Source: Dipteris shenzhenensis
Lineage: Eukaryota > Polypodiophyta > Polypodiopsida > Gleicheniales
Assembly (NCBI GenBank): GCA_047967505.1
Contig: CM106540.1
Strand: one strand, 5' to 3'
Length of the DNA: 64,000 bases
Each line of letters begins with the position of its first letter. The stretch's first letter is position 1. Both the position numbers and the translations under genes were made by a program. Below, piece by piece: positions 43,821 through 57,400 of this stretch. The notes under the pieces were generated by a model, which searched no databases, was not told the origin of the DNA, and saw only the letters and a program-made list of their open reading frames with translations.

Positions 43821-44769
43821 AGTCCAGTCAGCACTGACCCTCTGTAGGCACAGTCCCTTGCCAGGCACACTGTGCACACACTGCATGTGCACACTCCTGC
43901 CACCTCAGCACAGAGCTTCACTGGCACACCTCTTGCTAAGCACAGTGCCACATCATCACTGCATGTGACTCACAGTGACACATCATCATTAAGCACCATT
44001 TGCACTCCTTTTGCCCCTCCACCTAGATCAAGTCATATCTCTTGATCCAGGAAGAATTTGAGGGTGCTCCAAAAAGGAAAGTCGCTCGGTTTTTTGTGCT
44101 CTACGCGCTCGTTACATCACATGCACATTTTGGTGCAAGTTACACTCACATTTGAGCCTCGCTGACAAAACCACTTCCTTCACGCACATTTGCCTCTACA
44201 TCGACGCATCTGACCCAGCACTTAAAAAGAACAAAAGAAAAGGAATTATTTGCTGCTCTTTCATCGATCGACGGTTGGTTTAGATCTAGATCAGAGTAGA
44301 CTAGATCGCCATAGAGGGGATGCTTTGAATTCCCCAAGTTGCCAATCTAAGCCATGCCCGAAATTCCCGACTAGTACCTACTCGGCAGTCCATACGCTCA
44401 CATCCAATTTCACATCATTACATTACCTGAAACCTTACATTCATCAGTTCAGTGAGCAGACTTCAGAGTTCAGAGGCATTGCAGAGATTAATTCAGTGGG
44501 CAGATAGCACTTGATTTCACACACACATGCCACCATTGTAAAGCCTATTCGGCTATCTCACGGCATCATGCACATCATTTTTTTAGCCTTGGAAAGCCTC
44601 TTGGCTATTCCCGGCATCATTGCCACAAGCCTTGTAACATAGGTCAGATCTTATTTACTGCAGTTCTATCTTCACCGACGGTACAGAGATTTCACTTGGC
44701 ATCTTCAGTGTATTTGCAGTTGATTCATACAGAGTTTTTCAGGACACTTTTGAGTACATTGTTTGCACC

Positions 44770-45914
44770 ATGTCGACTAGCAACCTCAATCTGGAGGCAT
44801 CTGCTAAGTTAGACAACTCCAATTACGGTACATGGAAATACCGAATGGAGACCATTCTTGTGCTTCAGGACAAATGGGAGTATGTTGATGGATCTATACC
44901 TAGACCATTGGCCGATCTAGCCACCAGTAGCTCTACTCCATCTGTTGTCACAGTACTAGCAATGGGATCTACATCGGGATCTACATCTACACAAACAGTT
45001 TTCGCACCAGTAGCAGATCCTGCCATTGCCCGAGCTCAAGCAGAATGGGATAAGAAAGACAAGTATGCCTATCACTTGATCAAGCAGAATGTGCAAGATC
45101 TCATGCTAGGACAGCTCAACACAGTCAAGACATCAAAAGAAGCATGGGATATGTTCCCAGCTCTCTACGAGTCCAAGAACACATCCAGGATTCTCACCCT
45201 GAGAAACCAGATCAACCAGAGTTTCCGCAATAGCAATGAAACCGGTCATGCTTATGTACTCCGCATCAAAGACTACAACAATCAACTTGCAGCAGCAGGA
45301 GAGACTATGAATTCCACAGAAATGGTTCAAGTAATCTTGAATGGACTAGGAGAAGGATATGAGAATCTAGTCTAGAGTATTGCCATCCAACGGCAAATTC
45401 CAACACTGGAAGAACTTCAGTCAGTTCTACTTGGTGAAGAACTCAGGACTCAGGCCATTCAAGCACGTAAAGGTCATTCTAATGATCAGGCATTCACAGC
45501 TTCAGACAGAAGCAGAGGCAAAGGCAGAAACAGACGTAGATCATATCAGAAAAGTGGTCATCATCAACAAAGTCAAAATCAGCATCAGCATCAGCATCAT
45601 CCTCAGCAACATCAAAATCAGCAAAGAGGAAATCATTCCAACCGAGGAAGATTTCAAGGACGAGGGAATGCATCCACCAATGTGTCAAACATTCAATGCA
45701 ACTATTGTCACAAGTTTGGACACTATGAAAGAGATTGCCGCAAGAAGCAGTATGACCAAGGCGGTCAATCCAGCAGTAATCGAGGGAATTCCCGAGGAAG
45801 AGGAAATCATCATGGTGGACATTCTAGTCACAGTCATTTTGCAAATGAACATGGCAATATGTTTCTTGCAAGTGAGGAATTGCATCAGACTGATACAATG
45901 CACCTAGACACCTA
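44770..45914 (+). pseudogene. gag: gag of copia element B, with premature stop
   Basis: ATG 44770 (MSTSNLNLEASAKLDNSNY). TAG at 45373-45375 replaces CAG of A after GYENLV. The same frame continues open through LEELQSVLLGEELRTQAIQA, the basic tail, and CNYCHKFGHYERDC (CCHC, about 45697-45738) to 45915. An 8-bp tandem duplication (cctagaca) near 45903-45918 then shifts the frame before protease. Against A, B keeps the original frame through the tail, which shows A's breaks are secondary. Confidence 0.92.
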
Positions 45915-48900
45915 GACACTGATTTCAATCCCAAAGAGGATTTCAGCTATCAAGTCGACCAAGTGGAATAGGATCCTTGGTACATCGACAGTGGTGCATC
46001 ATCTCATATGAAGGTCAAAAGAATGTCATCTACACAACAGACAATACACCGAATCCGGTTCAAGGGACAGGGGTTATCCCTATGAACAATTTCACTGGTA
46101 CAAAAGGATTAGTCAAAGATGTGCTCTATGTTCCGAAGCTCAGCAAGAACCTTTTGTCAGTAGGTCAAATGACGGAACACAACTACAAAGTCATCTTCGA
46201 CAGTGATGAATGCACTATCAGAGACAAATCCAAAAGAGGTCAGCTAGTAGCAATAGCAAAAGGTGTCAAGGAAGGACGCTTATACAGGATGCTAGCTACA
46301 GTACCAGATAAGCATGCCATGTCAGCTCAAATGCAACAGATGCCACTATCTGCAAAATGGCACAAGAGATATGGTCATGTCAACTTCAAGTACTTGTTAG
46401 ATCTCCGGAATCAGAATATGGCAATTGGGATTCCGAAGCTACAGTTTCTTGGAAAGGTTTGTGAAGCATGCTGCTTCAGCAAACAAAAGTGAACCAACTT
46501 TGTCAGAAGTACCTCTCGTGCACGAGGTATTCTTGATTTGATTCATACAGATGTATGGGGTTATGCCCGCAGCATCAATGGTTCACTTTATTACTTGACC
46601 TTCATCGACGACTACAGCAGATATTGTTGGGTCTACTTTCTGAAAGAAAAATCTGAAGTGTTTGCTAGATTTCAAGAATTCAAAGCCATGGTAGAAAACC
46701 AGACAGGCAGAAAGATCAAGGTCATGAGATCAGACAGAGGAGGTGAATACATGTCTTCAGCATTCATGAACTTTTGCAAAAATCACGGCATTCGAAGACA
46801 ATTCACATGTGCAGATACTCCTCAGCAAAATGCAAGAGCTGAAAGGAAGAATGGGACTTTAGCAGACAGTGCTAGAGCAATGCTTAGTGAAAAGCATCTT
46901 TCGAATCAGTATTGGGCAGAAGCAATAGCTACAGCTAACTATTTGCTTAATCGGCTTCCTACCGAACCGATATAAGGAATGACTCCTTATGAAGCATTCA
47001 CTGGACACAAGCCATGCATTGGGCATCTCCGCATATTTGGTTGCATAGCATATGCCCACATACATGATGATCATCGCAAGAAATTGGATGCAAAGTCACA
47101 CAAATGCATCATGGTTGGCTACAGTGAAGAAAGCAAAGCATACAAATTGTATGATCCCATCAACCGCAAAGTCATTATCTCCAGAGATGTAATCTTCGAT
47201 GAGGAATCAGAATGGAAAACCTCACCTACACAGGAGATAGAAGCATCGACTTCACAGTCATCTACAGAACAGGTTGATGAAGAAGAGCAAGAATTGCCAG
47301 CAACACCCCAAGCAGCGCCACAGCAGCTCAGACGGTCTACTAGGGAAAGCAGACCACTAGCAAGATTGACATATGCTCAGAAAGGCAAAGCAATTCAGGT
47401 GGAAACCACCAACTATGCTCTTATGACTACCATCATGGCTACAGAAGAGCCAGTGTACTTCGAAGACGCAGTAGACAAGCCAGAATGGCAAACTACTATG
47501 AATGAAGAAATGGAAGCTTTGTATAAAAATAACACTTGGGAGTTATGCGACCTTCCACCAGGAAAGAAGGCCATAGCCAACAAATGGGTATACAAAGTGA
47601 AGTACAATCCAGATGGCAGTATTCAGAGATACAAAGCCAGATTAGTTGCAAAAGGAATTGCACAACAATATGGCCAAGATTATGATGAGACTTATGCTCC
47701 AGTAGCAAAGATGGATTCCATACGGTTCTTGATATCACTAGCAACACTCAGTAAATGGAATGTGTATCAGCTCGATGTCAAGAATGCATTTCTCAATGGT
47801 TATCTAGACGAGGAAGTCTACATGCAACAACCAGCCGGTTATGTTGAACCAGGAAAGGAGAACCAGGTTTGCCATCTCAAGAAAAGTCTCTATGGCTTAA
47901 AACAAGCACCTAGAAGTTGGTACAGCAGAATTGACAAGTATTTTGCTGATCTGGGATACATGAAGTCCAATGCAGATCATACTCTCTACTACAAAGTTCA
48001 AGGGGAAGATATTACTATTGCACTTTTGTACGTAGATGATCTGATTGTGACAGGAAGCAAGGATAGCTTCATCAGAAAATTAAAACAAGACTTATCTGCA
48101 GAGTTCGACATGAAAGATCTTGGACTTATGCACTATTGTCTTGAAATTGAGTTCTGGAGAGATTCAGATAGCACATTCATGAGTCAGCTCAAATATGTTG
48201 ACAGTCTCCTGAAGAAGTTTCATATGGCAGATTGCAAGATTGCAGCCACTCCCATGGAATAGAGTTTGAAACTTACTAAAGATTCAGAAAAGCATACAGT
48301 CAATGACAGATACTACAGGCAACTCATTGGATCTCTTATATATCTGACAATCACACGGCCAGATATTTGTTATGCAGTAAGCTCACTAGCACAGTTTATG
48401 GCAAATCCAAAACAGTCTCACTGGAATGTAGCCAAAAGAGTCTTGAGATACATCAGAGGTACAAGACAATTTGGGATAGAATACAGAGGAAGTCATCCAC
48501 GGTTGCATGGATACTGTGACAGTGACTATGCTGGAGATCATGAGACCAGGAGATGGACACAGGGATATGCATTTTTCCTTGGTCAAGGTGCTATATCATG
48601 GTTGTCAAACAAATAGCCAACTGTTTCTTTGTCTTCGACTGAAGCAGAATATAGAGCACTCACTACAGGTGCATGTGAGGCTATATGGCTCAGAAGACTA
48701 TTGTCAGAAACAGATTACTTTGATGAGTCAAAGCCAACAACAATATACTGTGATAATCAATCGGCTCAAGCATTGGCCAAAAATCCAGTATATCACTCCA
48801 GGACAAAGCACATTGATGTCAGAGAGCACTTCATTAGAGAAAGAGTGTTACTTGGTGACATCACACTGCAGCATTGTGATAGCAAAGAAAATGTTGCAGA

Positions 48901-48997
48901 CATCTTTACCAAACCACTCGGTAAAGAGCTATTCGAGAAACACCGACTAGCTCTTGGTTTGATGCAGAGGAAGGACATTCCCATTAAAGGGGTGTGA
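45915..48997 (+). pseudogene. pol: pol of copia element B: protease, integrase, RT, RNase H
   Basis: Stops at 45969 (TAG for CAG), 46490 (TGA for CGA), 46973 (TAA for CAA), 48260 (TAG for CAG) and 48614 (TAG for CAG). A ~40-bp deletion just after the protease Asp (DSGASSHM then directly GQKNVIY) removes part of the protease. Integrase [16 protein letters not shown] and ARAERKNG are present in frame. RT KNAFLNGYLDEEVYMQ with YVDD at 48029-48040; RNase H CDSDYAGDHE and SSTEAEYRAL; normal stop at 48997. One residue change near YVDD (LEIEFW for LGIEFW in A). Confidence 0.93.
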
Positions 48998-49040
48998 TGG
49001 AATGTAATGCTCAGTCCTTCTTCGATTCCCCAGAATCATC

Positions 49041-49085
49041 ATCTTGAGGGAAGGCCTACTTCATGATGTTGATCTTGAGGGAAGG
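49041..49085 (+). promoter_or_regulatory. Polypurine tract of element B, duplicated
   Basis: gagggaagg at 49077-49085 abuts the 3' LTR; a second copy of atcttgagggaagg lies about 31 bp upstream, as in A. Confidence 0.7.
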
Positions 49086-49342
49086 TGTTGAGAGTTCACG
49101 CTCAACATCATGTGATCATGTGTGCATAGCACCATCACGTGATCATATGTACATAGCACTAACCTTATAGAGTGCTATAAAGGAAAGGGTTAGATCCCCT
49201 AACCCTAACCCTAAAAGCGTTTGTATATATTCTATTTTTTCAACTAATTCTAGTGTACAGTTAGTCATTTGTGGTGTGCTCTCTAGCTGTGCCCTCTCTC
49301 CTCATCTCCACTCTTCTCCTCTCCCCTCTTCATATTTTGTCA
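49086..49342 (+). repeat. 3' LTR of copia element B (257 bp)
   Basis: TGTTGAGAG ... TTTTGTCA followed by TAATA. One base of the telomere-like block differs (aaaagcg). Confidence 0.97.
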
Positions 49343-49347
49343 TAATA

Positions 49348-50431
49348 CCTCCATGCTTAGACTTTATCAATGATCCAAGTCCCATAGAGGCTGCCTAGGA
49401 GGTAAGGAAGAGCTCCCTTCATGGTTTGGGAAATAGACAAACCATGTATGCACAATGAGTGGCCGAATAGACAACACTTTTGAGAACTTTGGAAGAGAGA
49501 GCAATGGAAAAAGGGAAGAGACACTCAAGAGAGAGAACTTGAAGTGACCTTCATTACCAATAGAGTGAGACTCCACTCAAATGCAACTCAAAATACTACA
49601 AACATAAGGGAGAAGAAGAGGTTTCATACATACAAGAGGGAGTAGGAGCTCCAAGGTTACTCATAGAAAGAGAATAAACTAGAGAGATATGGACTCAAGT
49701 CTACATAAGTGGATATCTACAAGAGGAAGAGAGAAGGCTCATGAAAGAGGCTTGAAGAGACTAGAGCTACAACAGCATGAGGGTCAATGGTCAAAGAGAT
49801 GATGAACAAGGGAGAAGAGGGCTCCTTTTATAGAGATTTTGTCACCCTCCTTCACCCATTTACAATTGCTGCATGTGTAGATTCCTTTCCCCATCAATCA
49901 CATAAGCCCGTATGTCACCATCCATGTCCTTTTTGGCTACTCTTGCCATGTGTCTCATCAAAAGATGCTCAAGACTCTTAAAATATTGAGAAAGTCAAGA
50001 GTCTCCCCACATGGAGCCCATAGGGACCCTCTCTTTTCCATATGTCCACATCCTCCTTATTCCACATAGGAATTCTAGAAGGATTCCTCTTGACTCCACA
50101 CTCTTCCACACTCCTCCACATGCTTTCTACAAGCTTGGCATGTGATCCCTGTTATATTATTGGAACACATGGACATGAAACCCACCTCTTTATATGACTC
50201 ACTCTTCCTATTTTCTAAAAAACCCCGTAATATCCCATACCAAGGTATTTATCATTCATACACATGGTATTTACAATGATCCATTACACTCATCCTCTCA
50301 ATCCCATACAATATCTTAGAAAATAGAAATAAGTGAGAGCCACTAGGCTATCACTTGATACAAAAACACTTATCAAACATAGAGAAAACAATGCCAATGC
50401 CAAATAAAAAATATCAATTTTTGGCATCACA
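49348..50431 (-). repeat. 3' LTR of minus-strand gypsy, proximal part
   Basis: On the minus strand begins TGTGATGCC at 50431. Reverse complement matches 13279 to about 14375. Contains the TATA context (49826-49832). Interrupted at 49348 by the copy of TAATA left by copia B. Confidence 0.92.
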
Positions 50432-50445
50432 TCTTTTCCCCCCCA
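50432..50445 (-). promoter_or_regulatory. Polypurine tract of gypsy element
   Basis: Minus strand tgggggggaaaaga directly precedes the LTR start TGTGATGCC. Confidence 0.85.
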
Positions 50446-50824
50446 GCAGATCCTCTCTGGTGACAGAGAGGGTTTGCTGGCCCTCAAGGTGGTCGAGCAT
50501 TTAAGAATTTAAGGTGATACTCATTGGTGCATTCAGGTATCACCATGCTATCAACATCCTCAAGCTGATAGGTTCCATTGGTGAACTTCTTCTTGACTCG
50601 ATATGGTCCCTCCCATCGACGATAAACTTTTTGTCTAGCTGCTTGTCGAAATGGCTATCAAATCTCATGACCAAATCTCCTTTTGCAATATCTTTCTTCT
50701 TGCGTAATTTGGTGTCAAAACAAGTCTTGTGCCTTTTTTGAGAAGCTTCCAAGTTTTGTAAGGCCTATAATCTGCATTCATCCAAGGCTTCTAGCTGTAC
50801 CAAGCATTGAGCATAGGCATCCTC

Positions 50825-53800
50825 CTATGCTTCTTTTCTTGCAATAGCAGTGCGAAGACTATGTATCTCCAATTCAATGGGCAAAATGGCTTCTATCCCA
50901 TACACTAGTTTTAATGGTGTAAATCCAATAGCTAGCTTGTGTGTGGTTTTGTAAGCCCATAAAACTTTTGGCAAGTGCCTATCCCAATGCATTTTCTTGG
51001 TGTATACAAGCTTTCCCATTGAATTGCATAATAATCCATTTGTTTTCTTAGCCAAGCCATTACATTGGGGATAGTATGGCATGGACATGCTATGATTTAT
51101 CTTTAGCTTATGCACCACATCTTCAATTAGTTCATTAAAAGGTTCCTCCATCAGTGAAAATTTCCAAAGGACAACCAAAGCGTGAACAAATTTAATCAAA
51201 GAGAAATTTTGCAACTGTGCTTGCCTTGCTATTGACTGTGGCCTTGGCCTCTGCCCACCGAGTCGCATAATCTGTGGCCACCAATAAATAATGATTTCCC
51301 TAAGATGAGCGATGGAGTGGTCCAACAAAGTCCAACCCCCACCTCTCAAAAGGTCCATATGCTGGAATAGGTTTCAAGGGCCCAAGAATCAACTGTCACC
51401 TTCCAAACTTTTGGCATACTGTACAACTTCGACACTCCTTCGACACCATTCATATACATCCTTATGGAGGCGAGGCCAAAAGTAACCTACATTAAGAATT
51501 CTCCTAACTGTGCTCATCGCCGCTGAAGCAAAATGACAGGAGCATTCATGACATATTTCTAGGATTCACCTAGTCTCCATGGGATGGACCACCTGATGAA
51601 GCACCTTATCTTTTCCCAATTTATAAAGAATGTCATCAACAATAGTATAGGGACAAGCCTTCCTTACCAATCTCTGCTTTTGTTGTGGAGTTAACCCTCG
51701 GAGAAACATGCCTTCTTCCACATATTGCTAAACATCTTGTAGTTCTGGCTATCGAGTGTTTACCAAAGAAACCACCCTCTGGTCTTGTACTACAATGGCT
51801 TGAGTAGCTAACTCATCTACCCTTTGATTTTCTTTTCTATTTATATGAACAAACTTGCAAAAATCAAACTGACTACATAATGCCATAGCCTTTTGATTAA
51901 GCTCCTTCAAATGAGGACTTCTTGTCTTGTAATGCCCTTGCATTTGCTTTATAATAAGTTGAGAATCTCCTCTTATTTCCAATTCTTTATCTTGCTTTTG
52001 AAGACAACCCTCCAAACCAAGAATCAAAGCATTATACTCAACTGCATTGTTAGTTGTGATACCTAGAAGCTCTTATCCTCTTGCCCACAACTCTTGACCT
52101 TCAGAATTCATCAAGACTATCCCCCCGGCTCCTTGTTGGCGTGAAGGGCAAAAGGCCCCATCAAAATACAAAACAAAAGCTATTGGTAGGGTATCCCTTT
52201 CATCTTTAATGTTCTCCTTATATTTCTTTTCTTCTCCTAGATCCTCCTGTCCTGTGAGCAAATCTGCCATAGTGGACCTAGTGGTATTATCAGTGTAATA
52301 AAAGAGAAAGAGAACTCTTAAAGCTCTGGCAACCATTTTGCAAATCTCCCCCCAAGTTAGGCTTGCGAACTAGATATGCTAATATAGACTAAGAGGCAAG
52401 GAAGAAAAATGGTAGAGGTAATAAATAGGAGCAAAACTTTCTGACTGAAAACACCAAAGAGAGAGCTTGCTATCCATTTCTTCATACCTTGTTTCCACCT
52501 TTGTAAGCTGTCAGCTGGCATAATAGATGGGTTGCACTCTACCTGCCTCTCCTTTTGTAGTAATACAGGACCAACTGAATGCAAAGATACACTTGGATTT
52601 ACATAAAAGTCTTGAGACCAGTTGGGGGGCTTCAATATTGGGCCCTTACTCATGGCCTCCTTAAGTTGCTGAAAAGACTCCTGTTGCTCCACACCCCATT
52701 AGAAAGAAACTCCTTTTCTTGTCAACAAGTTCATGGGATGCACTATCTCTATGAAATCATCACAAAAGTGTTGATAATACTTGCTCTTTCTTAGAATTCT
52801 ATGAACACCAGTGAAATCTCAGGACTTGGCAATGCCATGATTGCTTGAACCTTGTCAGGATCCATTTGTAGGCCTTTTTCAGACACAATATGCCCGAACA
52901 AGACTACTTTTGTTTGAGCCAAATGACACTTGCTACGATTTAGACACCCTTTTACTTCATCAATCCTAGCTAAGGCCATCTTTAACTTCTCCATGTGATC
53001 TATGCGCTGAGAATAAATGCAAAAATCATCCAAAAACACCCTTATGAACTTTCCAAGTAAGGCTCAAGGACTTGACTCATGAACCTTTGAAAGGTAGTTG
53101 GTGCATTGGTCAACCTGAAAGGCATGACTCTATAAGTAAAAACTCCCCAAGGTGTGACAAATGATGTCTTCTTTTTATCTTCCTCTCGAATGCGAATTTG
53201 AAAGTATCTTGAATACCCATCACATACATAATACATCTCATGCCTTGCTACTTGGTCTAGTATTTCATCTTGGAATGGCAAAGGAAAATGATCCCTCTTA
53301 GTGCATGCATTCAAAGGATGAAAGTCCACACACACCCGCCACTTATTTCCTTTCTTTGGTGTGACAACTATAGTTGATATCCATTCTAAATCATCAATAG
53401 GAAAGATGAATCCCGCCTCAAGTAGTTGTGTTACCTCTTTCTTTAGTGCCTCACCTTGGATCACTCCAAATCGCTTTAAGCGTTGCACAGTTGGCTTGCT
53501 TTCTGGCTTCAACTCAATCTTGTGCTCCACAAGAGAGACTAGTCGAACCTGTGAATAGCTTGTTGCAAAGAGATATGGGAAATCATCTAACATATCCAAG
53601 TACTGGAGCTTCTCACTACCTGATAGAGAATCAACTAAGAAGTTCTTCATTGCATTGGCATCGTTTAGTGTGCTCCATATCCACCACATGAAGTGTCTCT
53701 TCAGGATCTTCTTGTACCACCACCTTGTTCCCTCTTGACTCATCCTGATCAGCACCAAGACAAAGACCAAAGGCCACTCCTTGCACCTCACCCTCTGAGC

Positions 53801-54098
53801 TGGTCTCCTCGGAGCTACACCTTGTCTCTTCTTCTTCATCAATTAAGTTAGAGCTCGAACTCTTTGATGTTGAAGACTCCTCTCCTTAACAACTTCCTTT
53901 TTGTGGCTTCTAATGTTGTAGCGCACCTTCTTAGCATTTCCCTACAAAATCAATTCTCCAGTATCCCACGTTTGAATAGCCTTCACCTTGTGTAGCCAAG
54001 GCCTTCCCAAATTCAATGGATAGGCACGTGCATCTGGCTTGGTAGGGATCACTTGAAAAGTAGTCGGCATAGAAATTTCACATACATCCACTTCTAGA
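50825..54098 (-). pseudogene. pol: pol of Tat/Ogre-like gypsy: protease end, RT, RNase H, second RNase H, integrase
   Basis: Minus strand, in order. Protease C-terminus with LGRPWLHKVKAI (54098-53943). RT with KKGNKWRVCVDFHPLNACTK, YSRYFQIRI and FRLTNAPTTFQRFM (to 53042); a 1-nt loss near 53047 precedes FLDDFCIYS (53036 on). RNase H of gypsy type, PILKPPNWSQDFYVNPSVSL (52692-52357). A second RNase H with FDGAFC, GAGGIVL (52190-52073), NNAVEYNALILGLE, GDSQLIIKQMQGHYK and RVDELATQA (to about 51760), typical of Tat-lineage elements. Integrase: VATDYATRWAEAKA, then PQCNGLAKKTN, where Lys stands in place of the catalytic Glu. Many stops and frameshifts. Confidence 0.9.
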
Positions 54099-54449
54099 TG
54101 TGAAGATAGTGGGAGAGAGGGAAGGAGTCTCACTTGTGGCTTTCTCACATACACAATGGGGGAATACACACAAAGGTGGAGGCTGAAAACAGTTTTCCTC
54201 TTCTTAGTTGTGAAAGCCAAAAGAACTCTAGTACAAAGAAATAGAAGAACCCTATATGTGGGTCTCAAACCAAACTCAACTAACTAAGGTGGCATACTAA
54301 CTAAGCCACAAACTAGTGTAGATAAGGATAGATGTCATCCACCTATTATTCATGGGCAGTGTACCAACCGCATCTGCAGCTAACAAGTCGGTGACATAAA
54401 TGCACAACAGTCACCCTGGCATATCCGAGTGGAGCTCGATATCTCAACA
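54099..54449 (-). repeat. 3' LTR of copia element D (351 bp)
   Basis: Minus strand TGTTGAGATATCGAGC ... ATCTTCACA. Preceded on the minus strand by the polypurine tract gagggggag (54450-54458). Confidence 0.93.
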
Positions 54450-57400
54450 CTCCCCCTCGAGCTCAATCCCAATTCCTGCACACCAAGCAGGTCTCTGAAC
54501 TTGCGCAGCTTCTCTGCATCCAATGCTTTCGTGAATATGTCAGCTACCTGATCCTCTGTGCTGACATAAACTAGATCAATAAGACCTAGTAAAACCTTCT
54601 CCCACACATAGTGATAATGCACCTCAATGTGCTTTGTTCTAGCATGATAGACTGGGTTATTTGCCAAGTGTATACTGCTCATGTTTTCATAATAAATGAC
54701 AACTGGCCCATCTGTAGACTGATGCATACCATAGAGTAGCTTATGCAACCAAGCTACCTCACATGCAGCCATTGCTGCACCCCTGCACTCAGCCTTTGTG
54801 CTCGATAAGGCAATTGTAGACTGTTTCTTGCTACTCCAAGTGACTGCAGCACTCCCAAAAGAGAACATATACCCACTGGTAGATCGTCTATCAGAAATAC
54901 TACCAGCCCAATCAGCATCAGTGTATCCATGCAATTGTATCTGAACCCCAGCCTCATAAAATAGTCCATACTACAATGTGGACTTCACATACCTGAGTAT
55001 GCATCTAGCCGCATCCAAATGCGGTTTCCTTGGAGCCTGCATAAACTGACTTACCAATCCAACAACATAGCTCAAATCTGGCCTGGAAATAGTCATATAA
55101 ATCAAACTTCCTACTATGCGTCTGTACATAGTAGGGTCTTCCAGAAGCTCACCTGCATCTGTGCTCAGCTTCACATTCTGCTCCAAAGGAACTGAAATAG
55201 GCTTACAGCCTATCATCCCATATTTGGACAGCATGTCCAATCCATACTACCTCTGCAAGAGCTGTATCCCACTTGGTGATCTAATCACCTCAATGCCCAA
55301 GAAATAACGCAGGTCTCCCAAATCCTTCATCTCAAACTTCTGCTTCAATAGCATTTTCACATGAAGGATATCTTCATCACTATCACCTGTGATGATCAAA
55401 TCATCAAATAAATGACAAGCAGCATAATCCCTTTCTCTGTTTTTCTCACATAAAGTGAGAAATTTGCCTTGGAAATATGAAAGCCAATAGTGACAAGATA
55501 TTGTCCTATCTTGTGAGACCATGCCCTAGGTGCTTGCTTCAAGCCATACAAGGCTTTCTTCAACCTACAAACAAACTCAGGATGAATAGCATGAACATAA
55601 CCTGCTGGCTGCTCCATAAAGACCTCTTCTTGCAAATCACCATGCAAGAAGGCATTCTTTACATCCATCTGATGTAAAGACCATCCCTTTGATGCAGCCA
55701 TAGCAATGAGTGCTCTTACAGTTGCCATCCTTGCAACGGGAATGAATGTTTCTTCATAATCAATGCCGTATGTCTACGCATACCCCTTGACAACTAATCT
55801 TGCCTTGTATCTATTCACAGAACCATCTGCATTGTGCTTGATAATTGCATTCTTGTCTATAGGCAAAGGCACCGATTCCCATGTAGCATTTGCTTCCAAG
55901 GCATCCATTTCTTCATCCATGGCTTTCTCCCATTTTTCATTTCCCATGGCTTGCTCAAAAGAAGTGGGTTCTAGTTCCTGTATCACTTTGACCTTATAGG
56001 CATAGTGAATGGCTGTAAATCCATCATATTTCAGCCTATCCACAGGATACCTAACCCTGGTAGACCTGCGCAAAATAGGCTCACTTCCAGGTGCTCTCAA
56101 AACATCCCTGGTCTTCCTTACTCCAGGTATAACAACAGAAGGAATACCCAACTCATCATCAATGCTCTGTTCTGAGCCACTAGATTCACCATCCACATAA
56201 GAGTGACCTGCATTCACATCAAACATGGGCTGATCTACCTTCTCTTTTCCTTTTTGTGATACCTGTGTACCACTATGTGCATTGCTTTGAGGAGATTCTC
56301 CTGATCTCAATCTGCCTGTCCATGGTAAAGTATGTGAACCACTGCTAGAGGACACTGCAGGTCCACTGATATTTTGTGATTGCTGCTGTGAATTCTGTGC
56401 AGCATTACCATTTTGTGCATCTACATCAATAATCACATTTACTGGTTTATACCAGCTGCTCATCTCATAAAAAACAACATCTCTGCTCACTGTAAACTTA
56501 CGAGTAGAAGGATTATAGCATCTATACCCTTTCTGCTGCAGAGAATAACCAATAAAGATGCACTTCTTAGCTTTTGGATCCAACTTGGACCTCAACTCAT
56601 CTGGCACATGGACATAGGCAATGCAACCAAAAATTTTCAAATGAGAAATGTCTGGTTTTCTACTAGTATACATCTCCTCTGGCGTCATGCCATGTATTGC
56701 TGTAGTGGGAGTCCTGTTCATTATGTAAACTATTGTAGCAACTGCTTCAGCCCAATAATAATCTGGTAGATATTTTTCATTTAGCATGGCCTGAGATACC
56801 TCTCCAATATGCCTGTTTTTCCTTTTTGCAAGTCCATTTTGCTGTGGGGTATGACTGCATGAATATTGTGGCTTTATGCCATGCTCCTGCAGGAACCTTG
56901 CAAACTCATTTGAGGGGTACTCTCCCCCTCCATCTGACCTTAGGCATTTTATTTGCAGGCCTGTTTCTTTTTCAACCATAGCTTTAAAAGCTTTGAAGTG
57001 CCCAAACACTTCACTTTTGTTTTTCATAAAATACACCCAGAGTATTCTGCTGAAGTCATCAATAAATGTGACAAAATAGTGACAGCCTCCAATAGATGTA
57101 GCTTTAGTAGTCCACACATCAGAGTGGATTAATTCCAATGGCTTTTTACTCTCTTGAACATGCCTAGGAAATGGTTTCCTTGCCTGTTTTCCAAATTGAT
57201 AGGCTTCACAAACCTTATGCATTTCTGCAACCTTGAATTTAGGCAATCTTGCAACAATATTTTGGGCTTGCATTGATTTAAGTCGCTATATATTAACATG
57301 ACCAATGCGTTTATGCCAGATATCAATATCTGCAACTACACCAGTCCCATGTGCAAACATTGCTGCACTCAATTCAGGCATGTCCACATCCAACGTAAAC

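Larger units (their letters stand above)
42067..44769 (+). other. Long untranslated leader of element B
   Basis: 2.7 kb without a supported gene. It contains a 68-bp-period duplication around a 34-bp perfect palindrome, a GC-richer stretch at about 42480-43370 unlike its surroundings, and an array of cacatcatca/cacgtcatca repeats at 43505-43820. From 44090 on it matches the leader of element A. Confidence 0.75.
41798..49342 (+). mobile_element. Ty1/copia element B, complete structure, defective coding
   Basis: LTR 41798-42054, primer site, 2.7-kb leader, gag, pol, polypurine tract, LTR 49086-49342. TAATA on both sides (41793-41797, 49343-49347) is the target-site duplication. The LTRs are both 257 bp and differ at about six positions by eye, so B is older than C. 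Same family as A. Six nonsense codons, an 8-bp duplication and a ~40-bp deletion inactivate it. Confidence 0.97.

Noticed and set aside
43493-43968. His/Ser/Thr-rich frames in the leader of B
   Set aside because: Result of the cacatcatca/cacgtcatca repeat array.
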